From positions 3,760,001 to 3,824,000 of the forward strand of contig NZ_OY775906.1 of the NCBI RefSeq assembly GCF_963675065.1: a stretch of DNA of 64,000 bases. Direction: 5' to 3'. Under the pieces are notes generated by a model that saw only the letters and a program-made list of their open reading frames with translations, was not told the origin of the DNA and made no database searches. Below are positions 52,751 to 61,247 of this stretch, in pieces (position 1 is the stretch's first letter; every line of letters begins with the position of its first letter). The stretch is from an uncultured Draconibacterium sp. (GTDB lineage: Bacteria > Bacteroidota > Bacteroidia > Bacteroidales > Prolixibacteraceae). Position numbers and translations under genes: made by a program.

Positions 52751-55132
52751 CTAAAATTCAATAATAATTCCGATGGTTGGTAAAACAGTTCCCGACTTGC
52801 TTTCAATTTCGTTCAGCACATAACGCGTTCCGTTGTCTGTTGTAAGAAAATTCCCGTTGGCATCTTCCGCACGAACTATAATATCGTTTTGCTGCGCCTG
52901 GAAATTGTAGAGATTCTGAATATCGATATAAAATTTAGCAGTAAGTTTTTCGAAATAATAGGATTTATCTACACGAATATCGAGCTGATGAAAAGGATCA
53001 AAACGTTTGGCATTAAGCTGCGTATAATCGTAATACGGTTGGCCTTGTAGGTTCCAGGCTTCTACCAGCGACGATTTTTCGATATCCCACGGCGTATAAG
53101 GCAAACCACCCACAAAACGCCAGCGTGCACCAACGCGCCAGTTGCGTTTCAGGTCTTTGGTGGTGGTCAGTGTAATCAGGTGTTTTGCGTCCCAACTTGA
53201 CGGGATGTACGAACCTTCTCCATCTTTAAATTCGCTACGCACCAAGGTGTACGACAGGTTGAAGTTAAATCCGTCAGTAGAATTAATACGCGCCTGAAAT
53301 TCGGCTCCGTAAGCTCTTCCCTCGGAGGTTGAGGTTACTTCTTCGTCGCCGACCACACCAAAATCAGCCCCCAGGTTAGCCAGGCTAACCTGGTCGTTTA
53401 CCGAAAACGGATACTGTGAATAACCTTTCCAAAATGCCTCGGCCGATAACTGCACGGTAGATTTTGGACGATACTCCAAACCGCCAATAAGATGATCTAC
53501 AGCAATGTATTTCAGCTTGTTGGCTTTATTCACAAAAACATCGTTCTCCTTATAACCCAACGTTGTATAAGCTGGCAACTGATAATAACGTCCGGTGTTA
53601 AAATTCAGGCTCCACTGATCGGTTAAGGTGTATGATGCCGAAAAACGTGGCGAGAACTGATCCAATAAATTCTTCATACTCGATGAGTAATTATTCGCAT
53701 CGGCACGCACGCCCAGCGAAAGTGCCAGACGCTCGCTAAAAACCGACCTGCTCAACTGTGCAAACAGACCATATTTTACCAGGTTAAGATTGGTGTTGTA
53801 ACTCACATCAACCGGCTGGCCTTCATAAAAACGGCGGAACTGCGAGCTGTTTTTGTAGCTTACAAAATCGAGGTTGGTACCAAAATTCAGTTTAAATCCA
53901 TCCATGCGCGAGGTGTTTTCAAAACGAAACTTGTTTTCGGCCTCCTGGGAATCGTAATCCAGAATTTTGTTCTCCTCCGAACTCTCGTCGTTATCGAGAT
54001 ATTTGTACGCGTTATTGTCTAAATGACTGCGACTTGCCACAAAAGTCTGGTAGCTGTTATCGCGGTAATGTTTGTAAACCGCTCCCACCGTGTACGACCA
54101 TTGTTTGTTCACCGGAATTTCGCTAAGAATGTACTTTTGCTCGTCGTCCGGGTCTTCAATATCTTCATTCAGTTCAAACAAATCGTTGGCTCCCAAACCT
54201 ATCAGTGTCAACTCATTCTTTTTATCGAAACGGGTGCGTACTTTAAACTGCATATCGGTAAATGTGGGTAAAAAAGGCAATTCCAGCGCGCTAAACAAAA
54301 ACTGCAGATACGACTGACGTACCGAAAAAACGAAGTTTGTCTTTTCTCCAATGGGGCCATCCAGTGTTGCGGCAATTTCGGATGCTCCCAGCGTTCCGTG
54401 GAAATTCAGTTTCTCCTCATTCCCATCAATTTGGTAGAATTCCATCACGCCACTTAAGGCGTTTCCACGACTGGCCGGGAAAGCGCCCGAGTAATAATTT
54501 ACTTCGCGAATAAAATCGGCATTCAAAATTCCCACCGGACCTCCGGAAGCACCTTGTGTAGCAAAGTGGTTGATAAACGGCACCTCAACACCATCAAGAT
54601 AAAAGCGGCTTTCTGACGGGCCGCCGCCGCGGATAATAATATCGTTTCGGAAAGCGGGCGTTGACTGCACACCAGGAAATGACTGAATGATTTTTGAGAT
54701 ATCGCGGTTGGCACCGGGACTTTTTTCTATTTCGCCAATACCAATACTGCGTAACGAAACCGGGCTTTCAATGGTTTTTCGGAATGGAGAAGCGGTTACC
54801 GTAACTTCATTCAGCTCCGAAACCGTTTTTTCGAGTAATATTTCAACAAAAGGAGCGCTCGAATTATTTACTTCCAACTCCGATGAAATGGCCTTTTTAT
54901 AGCCAACAAAACTGGCTTCAATGCGAATGAATCCAGGAGTCAGATTTCTAAACTCGAAGTGGCCTGACTCATCAGTTACCGTCCCGTTTGAGGTACCCGA
55001 TACCAGCACATTAACAAACGGTAATGGTTCATTGCTCACTGCATCTACAACTTTTCCGGTTACTGCAGCGTTTTGTGCAAGCATACTTACAGGCAATCCG
55101 AATAAAAGAAAAATTAATCCGAGTCTTCTCAT
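52751..55132 (-). CDS. TonB-dependent receptor
   Basis: This 793-aa protein has a signal peptide (to SMLAQ). A carboxypeptidase-regulatory-like domain follows at about 24-105 (VTGKVVDAVSNEPLPFVNVL). The plug has RDISKIIQSFPGVQSTPAFR and IIIRGGGPSESRFYLDGVEV, and the beta-barrel runs to the end. It imports a siderophore, cofactor or oligomer across the outer membrane using TonB energy. No SusD partner adjoins it, so it is not a typical polysaccharide locus. Confidence 0.92.
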   Translation of the reverse strand: MRRLGLIFLLFGLPVSMLAQNAAVTGKVVDAVSNEPLPFVNVLVSGTSNGTVTDESGHFEFRNLTPGFIRIEASFVGYKKAISSELEVNNSSAPFVEILLEKTVSELNEVTVTASPFRKTIESPVSLRSIGIGEIEKSPGANRDISKIIQSFPGVQSTPAFRNDIIIRGGGPSESRFYLDGVEVPFINHFATQGASGGPVGILNADFIREVNYYSGAFPASRGNALSGVMEFYQIDGNEEKLNFHGTLGASEIAATLDGPIGEKTNFVFSVRQSYLQFLFSALELPFLPTFTDMQFKVRTRFDKKNELTLIGLGANDLFELNEDIEDPDDEQKYILSEIPVNKQWSYTVGAVYKHYRDNSYQTFVASRSHLDNNAYKYLDNDESSEENKILDYDSQEAENKFRFENTSRMDGFKLNFGTNLDFVSYKNSSQFRRFYEGQPVDVSYNTNLNLVKYGLFAQLSRSVFSERLALSLGVRADANNYSSSMKNLLDQFSPRFSASYTLTDQWSLNFNTGRYYQLPAYTTLGYKENDVFVNKANKLKYIAVDHLIGGLEYRPKSTVQLSAEAFWKGYSQYPFSVNDQVSLANLGADFGVVGDEEVTSTSEGRAYGAEFQARINSTDGFNFNLSYTLVRSEFKDGEGSYIPSSWDAKHLITLTTTKDLKRNWRVGARWRFVGGLPYTPWDIEKSSLVEAWNLQGQPYYDYTQLNAKRFDPFHQLDIRVDKSYYFEKLTAKFYIDIQNLYNFQAQQNDIIVRAEDANGNFLTTDNGTRYVLNEIESKSGTVLPTIGIIIEF

Positions 55133-55238
55133 TGTTTTTGTTTAATATTTCTGTCAAATTTCCAAACAAAACTAAATAATAAAAGTTGAGAAAGGATTAT
55201 TGTTTTTATAAATTAGCCATCGAAAAAGTAAAAAGCAG

Positions 55239-55694
55239 ATGCGTGTTGTAATTCAAAAAGTAAAGGAAGCTTCGGTAACCGTTGAAGGCGAAAAGATATC
55301 GGCCATAAAAAATGGACTGCTGATTTTGGTTGGCATCGAAAACGAAGATACACAGGAAGACATTGATTACCTGGTAAAAAAATCGACGCAGCTCCGGGTT
55401 TTCGACGATGAGAACGGTGTGATGAACCGTTCGGTTATGGATGTTGACGGCGATATAATTGTGGTGAGCCAGTTTACACTGCAGGCCAACACCAAAAAGG
55501 GTAACCGCCCATCGTATATTCGGGCTGCCAAACCCGACATTTCTATTCCGATGTACGAAAAATTTGTAGTCGCCATGGAAACGGCTCTCGGCAAAAAAGT
55601 AGGAACCGGAAAATTTGGTGCCATGATGGATGTGGCGCTGATAAACGACGGGCCGGTAACCATTATCATCGACTCGAAACAAAAGGATTTTTAA
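55239..55694 (+). CDS. dtd: D-aminoacyl-tRNA deacylase
   Basis: This 151-aa protein begins MRVVIQKVKEASVTVEGEKI. Motifs VVSQFTLQA and ALINDGPVTI form the active site of DTD, which removes D-amino acids (and Gly) from tRNA. The length is exactly as expected. It is divergent from the TonB receptor gene and 23 bp before the MazG-like gene, probably one transcript with it. Confidence 0.95.
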   Translation: MRVVIQKVKEASVTVEGEKISAIKNGLLILVGIENEDTQEDIDYLVKKSTQLRVFDDENGVMNRSVMDVDGDIIVVSQFTLQANTKKGNRPSYIRAAKPDISIPMYEKFVVAMETALGKKVGTGKFGAMMDVALINDGPVTIIIDSKQKDF

Positions 55695-55717
55695 TTCACC
55701 AACAAAATAAAGGTGCT

Positions 55718-56056
55718 ATGAAAAACGAACTTACATTACCCGAAGCCCAGAAACAAGTTGACGCGTGGATTAAAACCATTGGTGTGCGCTACTTTAGCGA
55801 ATTGACGAACATGACAATTCTTACCGAAGAAGTGGGTGAGTTGGCTCGTATTATGGCCCGAAAATACGGTGATCAGTCGTTTAAAAAGTCGGATGAAGAA
55901 TATAACCTTGCCGATGAAATGGCCGATGTGCTTTGGGTGCTGATCTGTCTGGCCAACCAAACCGGAGTTGATTTGAATGAGGCATTTCTGAAAAATATGG
56001 AGAAAAAAACCAGTCGCGACAGCGAACGGCATAAAAATAACGACAAATTGAAATAG
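55718..56056 (+). CDS. MazG-like nucleotide pyrophosphohydrolase
   Basis: In this 112-aa protein the metal-binding MazG core is visible as LTEEVGELARIMARKYG and NLADEMADVLWVLICLA (EExxE and ExxD). It should hydrolyse a non-canonical or damaged NTP to NMP and pyrophosphate, a housecleaning function. It is directly downstream of dtd. Confidence 0.9.
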   Translation: MKNELTLPEAQKQVDAWIKTIGVRYFSELTNMTILTEEVGELARIMARKYGDQSFKKSDEEYNLADEMADVLWVLICLANQTGVDLNEAFLKNMEKKTSRDSERHKNNDKLK

Positions 56057-56308
56057 GCCATTTATTCATAAAACTGCACTTTTGTTATTTTGAAATAATA
56101 TTCCGGCCATTCAAGTAAGATTTTAAGAAAAAGCAGCAAAATCTTATTCAATTAAAAATATCAGAAATTATCTGTACGTTATAAAACATTTACTACAAAC
56201 GGGTTTCATGATGAAATTTCTACTTTCATTAAAGAAAAATCGCTTACTTTGCTAATGCAACAAAAGTTGCAAATAGAATATAAAACAAGCAGACTTAAAA
56301 CGTACACA

Positions 56309-57328
56309 ATGGAAAATCTCGATTGGAAAAATATTGGGTTTGGATACCGCGATACCGACTATAACGTTCGCTGCTATTACCGTAATGGCGAGTGGGGAGA
56401 ATTGGAAATCAGCTCATCGAACAGCATTAACATTCATATGTCGGCAACGGCATTACACTATGGACAGGAAGCTTTTGAAGGACTAAAAGCCTTTAAAGGA
56501 AAAGATGGCAAAGTCCGTGTTTTTCGTATGGATGAAAATGCCAGGCGTATGCAAGATTCTGCCGATGGTATTCTGATGGCTAAACTTCCGGTTGAGAAAT
56601 TTCAGGAGGCCGTACGTATGGCCGTAAAAATGAATGAACGTTTTATTCCGCCTTACGAATCGGGTGCTGCGTTGTACATTCGTCCGCTGTTAATTGGTAC
56701 CGGACCGCAAATTGGTGTGTCACCGGCCGAAGAGTACCTGTTTATGGTATTTGTAATGCCTGTTGGCCCTTATTTCCCTGAAGGTTTCAAACCTACCAAC
56801 CTGGTAATTTATCGCGAATTCGACCGTGCTGCTCCGCAAGGAACAGGAAAATATAAAGTTGGTGGAAACTATGCAGCCAGCATGTACGAAGGTAAAAAAG
56901 CCAAGAAAAACGGTTTCTCGGCTGTACTTTATCTCGATAGTAAAGAGAAAAAATACATCGACGAATGTGGACCGGCCAACTTCTTTGGCATAAAAAACAA
57001 TACCTACATTACACCGGAATCGGATTCAATTCTTCCATCGATCACCAACAAAAGCCTTATCGTTTTGGCCGAAGAAATGGGATTGAAGGTGGAGCGCCGG
57101 AAAGTTCCGTACGAAGAACTGGCCGAGTTTGATGAAGTTGGAGCTTGCGGAACTGCTGCTGTAATTTCGCCAATTAAAGGTATTTACGATAACGACAACG
57201 ACAAGTGGTTTAAATACGGCAACCAGGAAGAAGCCGGCGAATGGTCGACAAAATTATACAACAAACTTCGCGCAATTCAATACGGCGACGAACCCGACAC
57301 ACATGGTTGGGTGGAGATAATTGAGTAA
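56309..57328 (+). CDS. ilvE: branched-chain amino acid aminotransferase
   Basis: A 339-aa class IV PLP enzyme. ATALHYGQEAFEGLKAFKGK is the usual early motif, KYKVGGNYAASM the middle region with the PLP lysine nearby, and YIDECGPANFFGIKNNTYIT the signature. It transfers amino groups between Leu, Ile or Val and 2-oxoglutarate. I chose ATG 56309 because the extension to 56249 has no family match. A strong terminator follows. Confidence 0.93.
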   Translation: MENLDWKNIGFGYRDTDYNVRCYYRNGEWGELEISSSNSINIHMSATALHYGQEAFEGLKAFKGKDGKVRVFRMDENARRMQDSADGILMAKLPVEKFQEAVRMAVKMNERFIPPYESGAALYIRPLLIGTGPQIGVSPAEEYLFMVFVMPVGPYFPEGFKPTNLVIYREFDRAAPQGTGKYKVGGNYAASMYEGKKAKKNGFSAVLYLDSKEKKYIDECGPANFFGIKNNTYITPESDSILPSITNKSLIVLAEEMGLKVERRKVPYEELAEFDEVGACGTAAVISPIKGIYDNDNDKWFKYGNQEEAGEWSTKLYNKLRAIQYGDEPDTHGWVEIIE

Positions 57329-57350
57329 AAATTTATTCAAGAAATATATG

Positions 57351-57382
57351 AAACCGTTCTTTTTTTAGAGAACGGTTTTTTT
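57351..57382 (+). terminator. intrinsic terminator after ilvE
   Basis: AAACCGTTCT (57351-57360) and AGAACGGTTT (57369-57378), followed by a T run. Confidence 0.9.
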
Positions 57383-57398
57383 ATTTATAAATCGAGAT

Positions 57399-57552
57399 GG
57401 TTAATAAGGTTTATTTACTTTTTTGAATCCAGGGCTACTAAGGTTTATTCTTTTAAAATAAGGTTCTTCCACTGTAAATAAGGAACCTTAGTCTTCGACC
57501 TCAACCTTAGTAGAAATCCTTCCAGCCACCTACTCAAACCTTATTAACCTTA
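57399..57552. repeat. long palindromic element left of transposase
   Basis: It reads GGTTAATAAGGTTT, GCTACTAAGGTTTATTC and AATAAGGTTC, and then the complements GAACCTTAG, AACCTTAGTAG and AAACCTTATTAACC in reverse order. It is a nested inverted repeat of about 150 bp, related to 58022-58219. Confidence 0.85.
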
Positions 57553-57573
57553 TTTCATAATAGAAATAATATC

Positions 57574-58014
57574 TTACTGATTATTAGTACCAGTCTGATA
57601 ATGCTCAATAAACTTCTGATATTCTTCCTCGAACGTTGTTGTTTTATGATGTTCCGGTTGATTCAAAATGTATTTGCAAACCCGGTCCACATCCGATTTT
57701 GACACTGAAAAAGCCGAAGCAGATTGCTGCCAGGTAAATTTTCCTGCAACTAATTTATTCGAGTTAATAAATCGTTCTGTGCTGCCTGCAACGACTTCCA
57801 GAAGTTCTTCTTCCGAAATAAGCGGTGAACGAGAGACCAAAAAATGAACATGTTCAGGATTGGCATAAATGGCATATAATTTTGATTTCTGATGCGATAC
57901 AATTCCTGTAATGTACTTTTCAATCCGCTCTCTGCTTTTCTCGGAAATGACTGCCATTCGTTTGTAGGTGGTAAGAATAAAATGCGTGTAAAGATTGTTA
58001 TATTCAATTTTCAT
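57574..58014 (-). CDS. REP-associated Y1 transposase, second type
   Basis: This 146-aa HUH enzyme has histidines in NPEHVHFLVSRSP and the Tyr in VCKYILNQPEHHK. It differs from the copy at 37658 (about a third of the positions look alike by eye), so it is a separate RAYT lineage. It is flanked on both sides by long GGTTAATAAGGTTT palindromes that should be its substrates. It appears intact. Confidence 0.88.
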   Translation of the reverse strand: MKIEYNNLYTHFILTTYKRMAVISEKSRERIEKYITGIVSHQKSKLYAIYANPEHVHFLVSRSPLISEEELLEVVAGSTERFINSNKLVAGKFTWQQSASAFSVSKSDVDRVCKYILNQPEHHKTTTFEEEYQKFIEHYQTGTNNQ

Positions 58015-58021
58015 GTTTGAT

Positions 58022-58219
58022 AAGGTTAATAAGGTTTGATTTCTATTTTACATTTAGTGCTACTAAGGTTTATTCATTAAAAATAAGGTTTTTATGAATT
58101 ATAATCAAACTCAAAAATCGTAACACTTGTTAGCATATTCATTACAAACAACCTTATTCTTCAGCCGTAACCTTAGTAGAAACCATTTGAGCCACCGTTC
58201 CAAACCTTATTAACCTTAT
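58022..58219. repeat. long palindromic element right of transposase
   Basis: It has the same nested motif set as 57399-57552 (AAGGTTAATAAGGTTT, GCTACTAAGGTTTATTC, AACCTTAGTAG, AAACCTTATTAACC) with a longer, diverged centre. Confidence 0.85.
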
Positions 58220-58310
58220 TCTTTGCGAAAAAATTCGGAGCTTTTTTTATTTCTACTGTAACTATCCCGTAACTTGTCCGTCGTATGTTACGAATGAGGT
58301 TCAGAAAAAA

Positions 58311-58796
58311 ATGACAATTACCGAATATAACCTTGCTGTAGATGAGTACTCAGACCGCCTGTACCGCTTTGTGCTAAAAAGCATTAAGGATGTACATGCG
58401 GCGCAGGATATTGTGCAGGACAGCTACGAGAAACTGTGGAAGAACCACGAGAATGTGGATGGCAAAAAAGTAAAATCATATCTTTTTACCACTGCCTACC
58501 ATACAATGATCGACCGCATACGCAAGGAAAAACGTTCGGCGTTTGCTGAGGATTTAAGCTTGTCGGAAGAAGGCCACGAAAGCAATTATTCCGACTTAAG
58601 CGAAATACTAAATGAAGCCGTTAAAAAACTACCTGAGATACAACGAATGGTAGTGTTGTTGCGCGATTACGAAGGATACAACTACAATGAAATTGGCGAG
58701 CTTACCAACCTAAGCGAGTCGCAGGTGAAGGTTTACATTTACCGTGCAAGGTTGTTTCTGAAAAAATATATTGGCAGCATTGAGGCTGTGGCATAA
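58311..58796 (+). CDS. ECF-type RNA polymerase sigma factor
   Basis: In this 161-aa protein region 2 is seen in RFVLKSIKDVHAAQDIVQDS followed by YEKLWKN, and region 4 in VVLLRDYEGYNYNEIGELTN followed by LSESQVKVYIYRAR, the helix-turn-helix that reads -35 DNA. It is the first gene of a three-gene unit with a membrane protein and a beta-barrel protein, and probably activates that unit. Confidence 0.92.
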   Translation: MTITEYNLAVDEYSDRLYRFVLKSIKDVHAAQDIVQDSYEKLWKNHENVDGKKVKSYLFTTAYHTMIDRIRKEKRSAFAEDLSLSEEGHESNYSDLSEILNEAVKKLPEIQRMVVLLRDYEGYNYNEIGELTNLSESQVKVYIYRARLFLKKYIGSIEAVA

Positions 58797-58838
58797 GCCC
58801 TCAATCCCCTAAAGGGGACAAAAGAGGAAAGGAGAAAC

Positions 58839-59885
58839 ATGAAGGAGATTAACAGAACAAATTACGAAGCTTATTTTATCGATTACCTTGAGGGCAACCT
58901 CGATGAAACGATGATCGATAGTTTTATTGCGTTTCTGAAAGTGAACCCCGACCTGAAACAAGAACTGGAACTTTATGAACCCATTGCGCTAGAGCCCGAA
59001 AAGTTGGCGTTCAGCAAAAAAACGGAGCTTTACAAAAGCAATTTCGATAATAGCGAAACATTTGATAATGCCGCCATTGCCTTGCTTGAAGGCGATTTGA
59101 ACAAAAATGAAAAACAGGAATTTGAAAGCTACCTGGGCAATCATCCTGAAAAGGAAAAAGAGGCAGCAGCCTTCCAAAAAACCATTTTAACGGCTGATGA
59201 AAGTATTGTTTTTGAAAATAAGAAAAAGCTCTACAAAAAAGCGCCGGGCAAAACTATTCTGCTTTGGACAAGCCGTGTGGCAGCTGTTTTAATTCTTGGC
59301 CTGGTTATTTTCAACGTAGTAAACCGTAATAGTACGGTTGAAGAAAACGCTGCGCAACAAATTGCAGAAGTGGAAAAAGCACCTCAGAAAACAATTGTAG
59401 AAACTCCGGTTATAACTCCGGGAAATGATATAAACACTGAAGTTGCCGAGAATACGCCAACGGTAGTTCCGGCGCCGGTAGAACAAATAACTCCGAAAAA
59501 GCCGGTTATTGAAAACATTGTTGAAGAAAACATTACTACAACAGCTTCCGATGAGTTACTAGCCATGCGCGAAACACTTATTGTTCCTGAAGAACTGCAA
59601 TCTATAAACGCCTCGATAAACGTTGAACAACCAACTGCAACACTGGCAACCATGTACATTATTTACCCGGCCGAAACTTACGGTGATGAAATGCTATTGG
59701 CCGATCGCGTTAAAGAAAAACTCAATTTGCGAAATATCTCAAAAGCCGGTCTCGACCTGATTGCAAGTATTTCTGATGATCGGTTCGAATACGAAACCAA
59801 CAACAACGGTAAAGTGGTAAATTACTCTTACGAATCGCGTTTGTTGGCATTTTCTATTCCCGGAAGAAATGAGGCTGCAGAATAA
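58839..59885 (+). CDS. membrane protein, predicted anti-sigma factor
   Basis: This 348-aa protein has a cytoplasmic N-terminal 140 residues with DYLEGNLDETMIDSFIAFLK and a similar EGDLNKNEKQEFESYLGNHP repeat. One membrane segment follows (VAAVLILGLVIFNVV), then a Thr/Pro/Glu-rich periplasmic region. The layout, and the position right after an ECF sigma gene, suggest it holds and releases that sigma factor. The canonical zinc-finger anti-sigma motif is not seen, so the role is inferred from context. Confidence 0.75.
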   Translation: MKEINRTNYEAYFIDYLEGNLDETMIDSFIAFLKVNPDLKQELELYEPIALEPEKLAFSKKTELYKSNFDNSETFDNAAIALLEGDLNKNEKQEFESYLGNHPEKEKEAAAFQKTILTADESIVFENKKKLYKKAPGKTILLWTSRVAAVLILGLVIFNVVNRNSTVEENAAQQIAEVEKAPQKTIVETPVITPGNDINTEVAENTPTVVPAPVEQITPKKPVIENIVEENITTTASDELLAMRETLIVPEELQSINASINVEQPTATLATMYIIYPAETYGDEMLLADRVKEKLNLRNISKAGLDLIASISDDRFEYETNNNGKVVNYSYESRLLAFSIPGRNEAAE

Positions 59886-59960
59886 ATTTTTTAACTTTCA
59901 CTGTAACTTTTAAAACCACACGTCCGTCACAGCATCGAGAAACATTTAAACGAAGAAACT

Positions 59961-60905
59961 ATGAAACAATTATTGATCTTAATTTTATGCTGCACACTAA
60001 GCATAAATCTATTCGCACAAAACGATACCACCGAGATTAAAGTATTAAAAAAGAACGTGGTAACTGTTGTTGAAGACCACGACAAAGTACAGGTTGCTGT
60101 TGGCGATGGCGTTGAAGTAATTACCGACGACTGGGGTGACACGACACATGTTCGAGTTGGACGCCGGACCTTTAAAGTTATTGATGGCCACAATGGAACA
60201 TCCATTAAAGTTGAAAAAGACAAAAACCGCCCAAAATGGTCGGGACGTTTTAACCCGCATTGGGCAGGTCTTGAGGTCGGTGTGAACATCATGACCGGAA
60301 CCGACTACTCCATCTACAACAATAATCCTGATTTTAGTGATTATGATGGTGATTTTCTCGACCTGAATCCGGGCAAATCGTTATCGTGGAACCTGAATTT
60401 TGCTGAATTTGCATTTAAAAACGAACGCAAAACCTTTGGCGTAGTTACCGGCCTCGGAATAAGTTTTAACGACTACACCTTTAACGATCCGATTACTATT
60501 GAAAAATACAATGGTGACGGAATAATTGTACCCGTTAACTTACCCAACGATAACGACGGGAATAGCATTAAAAAATCGAAGTTACATGTAAATTATCTCA
60601 CAGCACCATTAATGCTTGAGGTTAAAACCCCACTTCGGATGGGCAGCTCGCGCATGTATTTGGCCGGAGGTGTTATTGGCAGCCTTTACCTGGGCTCGCA
60701 CACCAAATACAAATACTACAAAGGCGATAAAGAAAAATCGAAAAGTGGCTATAATGTTAGTCAGTGGAAATACGAACTTACCGGGCGTATTGGTTTTGGC
60801 GACTTCTGTGTATTTGCCAATTACAGTATGACACCATTATTTAAAGATGGCAAAGGCCCTGAAGGCGCTCCATTAATGATAGGTATTTCATTCCCGAATA
60901 TTTAA
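59961..60905 (+). CDS. outer-membrane beta-barrel protein
   Basis: This 314-aa protein has a signal peptide to LFAQ. A short N-terminal periplasmic part follows, then a beta-barrel starting near HWAGLEVGVNIMTGTDYSIY and ending in MIGISFPNI, an aromatic-type final strand. It is probably a structural or PorT-like barrel controlled by the ECF sigma factor two genes upstream. No substrate can be inferred. Confidence 0.82.
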   Translation: MKQLLILILCCTLSINLFAQNDTTEIKVLKKNVVTVVEDHDKVQVAVGDGVEVITDDWGDTTHVRVGRRTFKVIDGHNGTSIKVEKDKNRPKWSGRFNPHWAGLEVGVNIMTGTDYSIYNNNPDFSDYDGDFLDLNPGKSLSWNLNFAEFAFKNERKTFGVVTGLGISFNDYTFNDPITIEKYNGDGIIVPVNLPNDNDGNSIKKSKLHVNYLTAPLMLEVKTPLRMGSSRMYLAGGVIGSLYLGSHTKYKYYKGDKEKSKSGYNVSQWKYELTGRIGFGDFCVFANYSMTPLFKDGKGPEGAPLMIGISFPNI

Positions 60906-61021
60906 GAACTTTTTACAACAGTAAAACGTGGTTCTTTCGGTAAGAAAATGAACAAATAACAGCTTTTTATTATTTCGGGCACACAATATTTGCACCAAAC
61001 AAAAAAGACCTCAAAAAACAA

Positions 61022-61059
61022 ATATAGCCGCTAACGATGCTTTTCGTTAGCGGCTATAT
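61022..61059. terminator. 16-bp perfect hairpin after the sigma operon
   Basis: ATATAGCCGCTAACGA (61022-61037) and TCGTTAGCGGCTATAT (61044-61059) with a 6-base loop. The rest of the 60906-61247 gap is AT-rich, holds the promoter of the next gene, and contains nothing else recognisable. Confidence 0.7.
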
Positions 61060-61247
61060 CCAGCCTTTGATCCGCATTTCAATTGAATTAATGCCAGAAA
61101 TAACTTTGTTAAAAACCATTAGTTAAACAAAAGGATTTCGGTTTATAATCAACAACCATCCTTTGTTTAATAACCCGATTAACTCGCTGTTTAACACAGC
61201 AAAAACCACAAAAAACAAGAACAATATTTTTTAGCATTTTATTCGTT

